From contig OX459108.1 of the NCBI GenBank assembly GCA_949775045.1, positions 15,839,763 through 15,903,762 of the forward strand: a stretch of DNA of 64,000 nucleotides, written 5' to 3'. The notes beneath the pieces are model-generated. The model was given only the letters and a program-made list of their open reading frames with translations, did not search any database and had not been told where the DNA came from. Numbering within the stretch: position 1 is the stretch's first letter; each line of letters opens with the position of its first letter. Shown one piece after another: positions 59,501 to 64,000 of the stretch. The stretch is from Metridium senile (lineage: Eukaryota; Cnidaria; Anthozoa; Actiniaria; Metridiidae). Position numbers and translations under genes: made by a program.

Positions 59501-62500
59501 TAACATTATATTCAAGGGCGGTGCTTATTCAAGTAAATACGGTATATCAATGCCAATTGATTTACTCTACAGTGTATCATTATAGCAATTGATTTACTCT
59601 ACAGTGTATCATTATAGCAATTGATTTACTCTACAGTGTATCATTATAGCAATTGATTTACTCTACAGTGTATCATTATAGTAATTGATTTACTCTACAG
59701 TGTATCATTATAGCAATTGATTTACTCTACAGTGTATCATAGCAATTGATTTACTCTGCAGTGTATCATTATAGCAATTGATTTACTCTACAGTATATCA
59801 TTATAGCAATTGATTTACTCTACAGTGTATCATTATAGCAATTGATTTACTCTGCAGTGTATCATTATAGTAATTGATTTACTCTACAGTATATCATTAT
59901 AGCAATTGATTTACTCTACAGTGTATCATTATAGCAATTGTGACTCAAGTCCTATACCCCCTGCATGTGTATTTTTTTACATTAATGTATATTGAATGGA
60001 AATGGTAGGCCCTGCGCCGTGGTGCTGGTGGTATTCTACATGTTGATCTAAAATGTCCTGACGATGATGAACCAACTCATGATGACGACAGACCTGCATC
60101 AGTACGTGATGCTCTGGTCTTTCTTGAGGTAGCAAGGTTTAAAAGTCCAGCCTCACAAATCAATGTTGACGGTAAGCTGGTCACTTGATTCTACACACTT
60201 GGATGACCACAACTCATCTACATAATCTACAAAACAAACACGTACAAACACACCACAATGACAATTCATCTACATAATCTACATAATCTACATTAGAAAC
60301 ACAAACACACCACAATCACAACTCATCTACATATTCTACAGTACAAACACACCACAATCACAACTCATCTACATAATCTACAGTACAAACACAAACACAC
60401 CACAATCACAACTCATCTACATAATCTACAGTACAAACACAAACACACCACAATCACAACTCATCTACATAATCTACAGTACAAACACAAACACACCACA
60501 ATCACAACTCATCTACATAATCTACTGTACAAACACAAACACACCACAATCACAACTCATCTACATATTCTACAATACAAACACAAACACACCACAATAA
60601 CAACTCATCTACATAATCTACAGTACAAACACAAACACACCACAATCACAACTCATCTACATAATCTACTGTACAAACACAAACACAAACACACCACAAT
60701 CACAACTCATCTACATATTCTACATTAGAAACACAAACACACCACAATAACAACTCATCTACATAATCTACTGTACAAACACAAACACACCACAATCACA
60801 ACTCATCTACATATTCTACAATACAAACACACCACAATAACAACTCATCTACATAATCTACAGTACAAACACAAACACACCACAATCATAGCCTGCGTAG
60901 CCTGGCTCTCTGGGGGAAAGGGGGAGAGGGGAGGGGAGGGGAGGGGAGGGGAGGGGGGGAGAGAAGGAAGGGAGAGCCTGCCCGCAAGGCTGTCTTATTT
61001 AGTTAACCGCCCACTACTAAAAATAGCGCACCGGAAGTAAGGGCTTACCAGAAGTTCTCAGCTTGATACTAACTGACTTTGTTTGTACATTGGTAGTTTA
61101 ACTTTGAATACGCCATTTATTGTGAAAACAATTACCCTCATAGAAAATCTAACATTCAAAGAACGACATGGGATAATTGCTTTTAATTCAAGTAAAAATC
61201 AAGTCAGGTTTTACGAGCGATTTATAGAACACAGAGACGGTTGTAATTCGAACCTTCATGGCATAATCAACGGCTGCATGTGATACAACAATAAAACCAG
61301 TTCGAATCATTCACCAAGAAAGCCGATAAGTCCGATGTTTCATCTTCAAATGATAACTATATTATTCCACTCTAGCTTGGAACAAAGTGTGGAAATGAAT
61401 GTAGCTTAGATTGAGGAACATTGAAAGAGTTTCAGCTCGTCGAGAAATCTCGCTGGACCTAATATTATAACAGCATATACCGCTTCATCGGATAGATCGG
61501 CTGTCGTGCAGGCCAAAAGAATTTACCTGACTTGAAAGTTGAGTAATACTCGCCGTTCACCAAAACTATATATAAACATTTACCATGTTTACAAGCAAAG
61601 AAGCTGAATGAAAGTGTGTTCTGGTTTTCGTCATGACCTATCCCAATATCTGTCAATCATTTGTCAAGAATGAGCCAATCAGCGTTTACGGTCGCCAGCG
61701 ACCGTAAGCATGTAAAATACATGGCCTTGCGGGCAGGCCCTCCTTTCCTTCTCTTCCCCTCCCCTCCCCTCCTCTCCCCAATCCCTCCGCCTCTCTCCCC
61801 AATCCCCCAGGGCCAGCTATGCAGGCTACCACAATCACAACTCATCTACATATTCTACAATACAAACACACCACAATAACAACTCATCTACATAATCTAC
61901 AGTACAAACACAAACACACCACAATCACAACTCATCTACATAATCTACTGTACAAACACAAACACACCACAATCACAACTCATCTACATATTCTACAATA
62001 CAAACACACCACAATCACAACTCATCTACATAATCTACTGTACAAACACAAACACACCACAATCACAACTCATCTACATATTCTACATTAGAAACACAAA
62101 CACACCACAATCACAACTCATCTACATAATCTACTGTACAAACACAAACACACCACAATCACAACTCATCTACATATTCTACAATACAAACACACCACAA
62201 TAACAACTCATCTACATAATCTACTGTACAAACACAAACACACCACAATCACAACTCATCTACATATTCTACAATACAAACACACCACAATAACAACTCA
62301 TCTACATAATCTGTATTACAAACACAAACACACCACAATCACAACTCATCTACATATTCTACAATACAAACACACCACAATAACAACTCATCTACATAAT
62401 CTACAGTACAAACACAAACACACCACAATCACAACTCATCTACATATTCTACAATACAAACACACCACAATAACAACTCATCTACATAATCTACAGTACA

Positions 62501-63992
62501 AACACACCACAATAACAATGCATCTACATAATCTGTATTACAAACACAAACACACCACAATAACAACGCAATGATCTACACAATCTGTATTACAAACACA
62601 CCACAATCACAACTCATCTACATAATCTGTATTACAGTGTAATGTAATAGTTGAGCCTTGTGTGTTTTCATTGCAGGTGAACTGCCATTTCCTATGCGTG
62701 TGTTCAAGAATCCACCCCCGGTCGATGACATTCAAACTATTGGTGTTCTTGTAACGCATGCTACTGGTCCTCATGACATTTATATACAACTGGTATACTA
62801 CTGATTTTAAATTGATATTTTCAGTATTGAAAAAGGAGCTTTGAATTGAGAGAGAAATATGTTCCTATGTGAGAGAGAGGCTTGGTTCTGAGTATGCTAA
62901 TGAGTGTTGTATATATGGAGATGGGCATGTGAGCTTCAATGTGATCCTATTTACAGTTGTTATTGTTAATGATTTAAATTTGGATATCTGTTAGTACAAC
63001 TGTAAGTTGTGGTTGATATATTACATTTATGGTCTTGCTAGCCAGTGTACCTGACTAGGCAAATTATTGTAGTTATTATAAGACGTAAGGGAAATATAAG
63101 AGCATTTATTATAGATAGATAGTAGACCAAAGAATGTTTAAAATATTTAAACCTGCACAGCTTGGCATGAGGGAAATATAAGAACATTTATTGTGGATAG
63201 ATAGTAGATCAAATAGCTGCACAGCTTGGCATAAGGGAAGTGTGAGAACATTGATTGCTGGTAGATAATGGATCAAATACCTGCACAGCTTGGCATGAAC
63301 AGTGTCTACAACTTCTATGTTTTGTTTGTTAGATTGAAGACAGCAGCACCAATGAACTACTGCAAGTAATGGATGATATGTACAAATATTATAGTGGAAA
63401 ACAGAAACAAAAAAATTTACAAGTACCCTGGCCATATAGAGGTATTATATTTTAATGATATAGTTTATGATGATTGATGTAATGATATGATAATGAAGGT
63501 GGTGGTGGTGATGATGATGGTTGATATGATGATGATAGTGATTATGGTTATGATGGCGGTGATAATGATGGCAGTGTTGATGATGATGTTTGTGTTGGTA
63601 GTGATGATAATGATGGTGGTGGTAGTGATGATAATGATGGTGGTGGCGTTGATGATAATGATGGTGGTGGTAGTGATGATAATGATGGTGGTGGTAGTGA
63701 TGATAATGATGGTGGTAGCGTTGATGATAATGATGGTGGTGGTAGTGATGATGATGATGTTGGTGATGATGTTGGTGTTGGTGATATTTTATTTTTATCT
63801 TCTATCTCTCCCATAGGTCTTGTATGTGGTGCACAGTTCACAGAAGACAAGGCGTGGTATAGAGCGCTTGTGATTGGTGTTAACAGTGATGACACTGTTG
63901 ATGTCCATTATGTTGATTATGGGAATGCCGAGAGACTGCCTTTCTCTGCTATAAGAAAACTGCCTGATTCATTCCTAGGCCTTCCACGACAG
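35556..63992 (+). CDS. RNF17: RNF17/Qin-like RING, B-box and Tudor protein (5' 22 exons, partial)
   Basis: Exons: 35556-35607, 36509-36746, 37664-37725, 52741-52829, 53265-53323, 53678-53822, 54350-54430, 54637-54737, 54981-55041, 55243-55285, 55453-55505, 55761-55837, 55963-56034, 56498-56649, 57265-57423, 58197-58365, 58637-58721, 59198-59269, 60009-60171, 62677-62792, 63333-63441 and 63817-63992. All are in frame (778 codons) and the gene continues past the edge. The RING (C7, C10, C33, H35, C38, C41, C55, C58) is followed by a full B-box 1 (C121 to H158) and a degenerate B-box 2 (C175 to C198). A helical region (exons 7-13) and an acidic linker (exon 14) follow. The Tudor cores end in MDYGNTE (exon 16) and VDYGNAE (exon 22). 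Tudor domains of this type bind methylarginine on PIWI proteins in germ granules. RING, B-box and repeated Tudor together match RNF17/TDRD4 and fly Qin. The ATG lies in GCCATG; an upstream coding exon is not excluded. Confidence 0.9.
35689..35872. repeat. 184-bp foldback MITE in intron 1 of the Tudor gene
   Basis: Long stems pair GTGCTCTATCGAGTCATAGA and GGGAATTTTAAGAAGAC with their inverted copies at 35,807-35,850. The outer pair is GAATAGAAAAC / GTTTTCTATTTC. A CCAATCAGAGCGCGCGAT motif follows at 35,953, as also seen (CCAATGAGAGCGCGCGAT) at 21,911. Confidence 0.75.
36190..36485 (+). repeat. Tandem repeat, about 90-bp period, in intron 1
   Basis: Two and a half units contain GCCAGTCACTGAGGGTGGTC, ACAGCCAGGGTTTGTTACAT and CCCAGTGGTTCTTTT. 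The array ends about 25 bp before the exon 2 acceptor. Confidence 0.7.
36840..37440 (+). repeat. Degenerate tandem repeat in intron 2 with MITE insertion
   Basis: Imperfect units of about 130 bp contain GTGC(A)CTT.GCAGCAATGTG, AGTATGTAATGTAAT and ATTTCATACTATTTCAATG. One unit is interrupted by the element at 37,120-37,262. Confidence 0.6.
37120..37262. repeat. 143-bp TIR element GGTTTTCGTACGAGTGGG
   Basis: GGTTTTCGTACGAGTGGG at the left and CCCACTCATACGAAAACC at the right are inverted copies. The interior is made of GTACCGTA/GTAACCGTACTG motifs that also pair with each other. It is non-coding. Confidence 0.7.
37900..38285. repeat. SINE/MITE-like segment with GTGCTATATAAG tail
   Basis: An inner inverted pair AACAGTTCCAAAATG / CATTTTGGAACTGTT lies at 37,918 and 38,128. 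The segment ends GGAAATGTGCTATATAAGAA followed by ATT repeats. A similar tail (GCACTATATAAGTG, then TTA repeats) is at 41,560-41,600. This tail form is common in animal short retroposons; family unknown. Confidence 0.45.
38703..38900 (-). CDS. Secreted cysteine-rich peptide 1 (65 aa), antisense in Tudor intron 3
   Basis: The signal peptide (residues 1 to about 23) ends at TEA. The mature part of about 42 aa has eight cysteines at 25, 29, 38, 42, 47, 50, 58 and 62: CX3C, X8, CX3C, X4, CX2C, X7, CX3C. The protein ends MGK, where a C-terminal Gly-Lys could be an amidation signal. A good 3' splice site (TTTGTTTGTTTCTTAG) lies 6 nt before the ATG, so a 5' non-coding exon probably exists upstream, beyond the TTCATT array; I could not place it. 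The same framework occurs in the gene at 47,736-47,936. I recognise no named family. A secreted, disulfide-stabilised role (defence, venom-like or signalling) is inference only. Confidence 0.75.
   Translation of the reverse strand: MTRYIIAVLCLVLLASQVPQTEADCTTQCQSEPAYITCISSCSGSECESCETTYLIPCVNACMGK
38990..39895 (+). repeat. (TTCATTCATT/TTTATT)n long microsatellite, about 900 bp
   Basis: TTCATT and TTTATTTG units form a long mixed array with higher-order units of about 46 bp (TTGTTCATTCATTCATTTG..). ORFs up to 207 codons here encode only FIHLFI-type repeats. It would lie in the 5' intron of peptide gene 1. From 39,900 to 40,590 nothing further is recognised. Confidence 0.95.
40590..40900. repeat. 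Head-to-head minisatellite elements (palindrome) plus two 95-bp units
   Basis: The segment 40,598-40,735 is an inverted pair. CACTGTAAAAAATGTGG.. and GACATTTCGAGCTTTAGCCC face AGGGCTAAAGCTTGAAACGT..TTTTTTACAGTG around an 18-bp spacer. The right element continues into two units of the 95-bp minisatellite. From 40,900 to 44,400 the intron is AT-rich with only a short retroposon tail at 41,480-41,600. Confidence 0.7.
41480..41600 (+). repeat. Short retroposon 3' tail
   Basis: AAAGCGCTATGAGCTTTGTA and AGCACTATATAAGTGAGG are followed by a (TTA)n tail. It resembles the end at 38,230-38,285 and, more loosely, 52,605-52,640. The body upstream was not resolved. Confidence 0.4.
44405..44782 (+). repeat. 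(TCTTC)n / (TCTGC)n / (GTTCT)n pentanucleotide array
   Basis: About 43 TCTTC units are followed by blocks of TCTGC and then TGTTC units. ORFs over it are artefacts (SLLF / SALL repeats). From 44,790 to 45,470 is A-rich sequence without genes. Confidence 0.95.
45476..46627 (+). repeat. 76-bp satellite-like array interrupted by a transposon
   Basis: Units read CTCACACCACTGACCTCACA, AACAGGTCAAATTACTATGA and TGGTAACCATGATTGTTAGC. About nine copies precede and one to two follow the insertion at 46,134-46,515. Units are 90% or more alike by eye, so expansion is recent. Confidence 0.9.
46134..46515. mobile_element. 382-bp TIR element with 6-bp ATGATA duplication
   Basis: The 16-bp termini GAGGGTCCTGAAGGGG and CCCCTTCAGGACCCTC are perfect inverted copies. 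ATGATA is duplicated at 46,128-46,133 and 46,516-46,521, and the surrounding 76-bp repeat shows the empty site. The interior is made of AATCCCAATCCCAATGG and ACCACAGGAAGCCCAAAC repeats. It is non-autonomous and the superfamily is not assigned. Confidence 0.8.
46855..47208 (-). mobile_element. tRNA-derived SINE with internal 64-bp tandem units
   Basis: Read on the minus strand, the 5' part has a pol III A box (TGGCCAAGTGGTGAGAGCAC, near 47,181-47,200) and B box (GGTTCGATTCC, near 47,146-47,157), and CATGC pairs with GCATG as in an acceptor stem. The anticodon stem is not a good match, so it is a SINE head, not a tRNA gene. The body is four units of about 64 bp (CCTTGTGGCAAGAGAGAGAA). A run of 22 G lies just beyond its 3' end at 46,830. 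Confidence 0.65.
47600..47715 (+). repeat. Short tandem repeat, about 45 bp, three units
   Basis: Units read GTGCCATAGTTTATGATATA, then GTTGTTATCCTT. They lie just beyond the stop codon of peptide gene 2 and may form part of its 3' UTR. Confidence 0.6.
47736..47936 (-). CDS. Secreted cysteine-rich peptide 2 (66 aa), antisense in Tudor intron 3
   Basis: A signal peptide (1 to about 20) is followed by a short propeptide ending in the basic site KRK (30-32). The mature 34-residue peptide has eight cysteines at 34, 38, 44, 48, 53, 56, 62 and 66: CX3C, X5, CX3C, X4, CX2C, X5, CX3C, ending on the last Cys. This is the framework of the gene at 38,703-38,900, including a shared GS[EQ]CxxC core. The splice acceptor CTCTCATTCCAG lies 7 nt before the ATG, and a matching 5' exon is visible at about 48,863-48,920. 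No family is recognised. A toxin-like, antimicrobial or hormone-like role cannot be chosen from sequence. Confidence 0.8.
   Translation of the reverse strand: MKNLILVIMLVVMATSVSTTPIEKVMDAVKRKNCNSECVRMTACWSFCQGSQCGMCHVSSGCSSYC
47944..48862 (-). other. 5' intron of peptide gene 2, with (ATTC)n array
   Basis: Donor CTAAG|GTAAGAT (reverse strand, at 48,862) and acceptor CATTCCAG (47,944) bound a 919-bp intron. It contains a TTCATTCATT / TTTATTCC array at 47,985-48,350, which produces FIHSFI-type artefact ORFs. The structure parallels peptide gene 1. Confidence 0.55.
48863..48955 (-). promoter_or_regulatory. Candidate promoter and 5' UTR exon of peptide gene 2
   Basis: On the reverse strand a TATA-like AATAAATAG (48,946-48,955) lies about 30 bp before a probable start near 48,920. 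An exon of about 58 nt then ends at a strong donor, CTAAG|GTAAGATA. No ATG is visible in that exon, so it is non-coding. The transcription start is inferred. Confidence 0.45.
49755..50056 (+). repeat. 19-bp tandem repeat, about 15 units
   Basis: The unit is GGTCCTGTAATTTCAAAGA, with GACGTCCTG variants at both edges and near-identical copies in the centre, a pattern of central expansion. Flanking 48,960-49,750 and 50,060-51,280 are AT-rich with no gene seen. Confidence 0.9.
51288..51735 (+). repeat. 155-bp tandem repeat, three units
   Basis: Units contain AAGTCAAAGTTGATATTCAG, GTGTAGCTCCATCACCTG and AGTATGAAAGCAACAGTTTG. The second and third are nearly identical. Confidence 0.9.
51706..51965 (+). 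repeat. 62-bp tandem repeat, four units
   Basis: Units contain CAGTTTGATAGACATGTCTT, GTGTTCTCAATTACAAGGCT and TAGTGGACAAT. The first half of the unit is the tail of the 155-bp repeat just upstream, so this array grew out of the earlier one. Confidence 0.85.
52195..52275 (+). repeat. 25-bp tandem repeat, three units
   Basis: Three copies of TTCACAAAGGCATAGCCAAC followed by AATAA. After it, TAGGCCCTGTTCACACTTTC (52,290 on) resembles a transposon terminus, but no partner end was found. Confidence 0.65.
53878..54098. mobile_element. Tigger/pogo-like MITE, 221 bp
   Basis: The termini CAGTGGAACCCTG and CAGGGTTCCACTG are perfect inverted copies flanked by TA on both sides (53,876-53,877 and 54,099-54,100). 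The interior repeats TAATATGGCCACCCACT. Termini of the CAGTGGAACC type with TA duplication are typical of pogo/Tigger elements (Tc1/mariner). It lies in intron 6 of the Tudor gene. Confidence 0.8.
54440..54600 (+). repeat. (CCAT)n / (CTGT)n microsatellite, intron 7
   Basis: Mixed CCATCTAT, CCATCCAT and GTCTGTCC units. It ends about 40 bp before exon 8. ORFs here are artefacts. Confidence 0.85.
54750..54960 (+). repeat. (CTGT)n microsatellite with 55-60 bp higher-order unit, intron 8
   Basis: CTGTCTGTCTGTGG, TCTATCTCTGGGTGTGTGTG and TTTGTCTGTCTG recur. It lies between exon 8 and the exon 9 acceptor. Confidence 0.85.
56320..56525 (+). repeat. 93-bp tandem duplication that copies the exon 14 acceptor
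   Basis: CATATGCTAT..ACATGTAATACAGCACTCA, TTTCTATTTCTCACTTACAG and ACTAGAGATGATGAAACTGA occur twice, with acceptors at 56,404 and 56,497. The second joins an open exon (56,498-56,649). The first reads 14 codons and then meets TAA, so it is a non-productive copy unless splicing skips it. Confidence 0.8.
56690..56860 (+). repeat. Repeat fragment with CGAACACAGGAAGCCCAAAG
   Basis: A short GTCGGGCTAGAAGGCCCGAC palindrome starts the segment, followed by AACACAGGAAGCCCAAAG. That motif is shared with the 46.2-kb element interior and, inverted, with the 20.5-kb minisatellite. Identity unknown. Confidence 0.4.
56940..57130 (+). repeat. (CATC)n / (ATTC)n microsatellite, intron 14
   Basis: Eight CATC units then TTCATTCATT units. 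ORFs across it are artefacts. Confidence 0.85.
57850..57890 (+). repeat. (GAATT)n tail
   Basis: AATAAATTGAATTGAATTGA resembles the GAATT tail at 5,205-5,240. A preceding 60-bp stretch may be the end of a non-LTR retroposon. It lies in intron 15. Confidence 0.4.
58724..59025 (+). repeat. 30-bp minisatellite, ten units, intron 17
   Basis: The unit is AATTGACCAAACACTTTACC followed by AAACTAAAGG, beginning 2 bp into the intron (after the donor GT). Because the period is divisible by 3, three long ORFs on both strands span it; they are artefacts. Confidence 0.9.
59553..59940 (+). repeat. 32-bp tandem repeat, about 12 units, intron 18
   Basis: The unit is AGCAATTGATTTACTCTACA followed by GTGTATCATTAT, with few substitutions. 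The array ends about 70 bp before exon 19. Confidence 0.9.
60185..62640 (+). repeat. About 48-bp satellite-like array in intron 19, split by a transposon
   Basis: Units read ACAATCACAACTCATCTACA, TAATCTACAGTACAAACAC and AAACACACC, with ATATTC and shortened variants. The array covers 60,185-60,888 and 61,829-62,640, and the insertion lies between. The last units end about 40 bp before exon 20. Confidence 0.9.
60889..61828. mobile_element. 940-bp TIR transposon (Mutator-like?) with 9-bp duplication
   Basis: TAGCCTGCGTAGCCTGGC at the left and GCCAGCTATGCAGGCTA at the right are inverted copies. Inside them G-rich and C-rich tracts mirror each other (60,915-60,980 and 61,739-61,800), as do GAGCCTGCCCGCAAGGC and GCCTTGCGGGCAGGCCC. 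CCACAATCA is duplicated at 60,880-60,888 and 61,829-61,837. A 9-bp duplication suits Mutator-like elements, though the host repeat makes the exact length slightly ambiguous. The centre (61,000-61,730) has only short ORFs with no recognised domain. Confidence 0.7.
63487..63785 (+). repeat. (GATGATAATGATGGTGGTGGT)n minisatellite, intron 21
   Basis: Units of about 24 bp, GTGATGATAATGATGGTGG with variants. Both strands give artefact ORFs (MIMMVVV and SLPPP repeats). It ends about 30 bp before exon 22. Confidence 0.9.
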
Positions 63993-64000
63993 GTGAGTTA

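Noticed and set aside
61083..61656. ORFs of 63-66 codons inside the 940-bp element, possibly a captured gene fragment
   Set aside because: No recognisable domain, no splice context and short length; kept only as a note in case other copies share them.

Overview
The window is animal nuclear DNA: AT-rich, intron-dense (GT..AG introns), and full of microsatellites, minisatellites and foldback DNA-transposon remnants. A nicotinic receptor, a class A GPCR and a RING/B-box/Tudor gene show a bilaterian animal. The repeat load suggests a marine invertebrate, either a lophotrochozoan or an invertebrate deuterostome. I cannot name the species.

Layout. 1-4.9 kb is intergenic repeats. 4,905-15,002 (+) is a complete eight-exon nicotinic acetylcholine receptor alpha-type subunit (540 aa). 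16,032-18,809 (-) is an uninterrupted 925-codon ORF for a mostly disordered protein, tail-to-tail with the receptor gene. 20,726-27,493 (-) is a complete two-exon class A GPCR (384 aa) whose large intron holds several foldback transposons. 27.5-35.5 kb is intergenic, with minisatellites and simple repeats. 35,556-63,992 (+) is the first 22 coding exons (778 codons) of an RNF17/Qin-type piRNA-pathway gene: RING, B-box 1, degenerate B-box 2, coiled coil, acidic linker and two Tudor domains. It runs off the right edge.

The 15-kb third intron of the Tudor gene carries, on the opposite strand, two small genes for secreted cysteine-rich peptides of 65 and 66 aa. They share an eight-cysteine framework and a splice acceptor just upstream of the ATG. 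I recognise no family for them, and they are the best candidate for something undescribed.

Most other sequence is repeats. One dispersed minisatellite superfamily shares the core CTGCGTCGGTGTTT and recurs at about 2.5, 7.8, 9.4, 29.5, 35.0 and 40.8 kb. Several transposons have readable ends and target duplications: a Harbinger-like 1.8-kb foldback next to receptor exon 4 (TAA), an 849-bp foldback (7 bp), a 382-bp element (6 bp) and a 940-bp element (9 bp), the last two inside tandem arrays, plus a Tigger-like MITE (TA). Exon structures were read by eye from splice sites, frame and family motifs; no alignment or RNA evidence was available.
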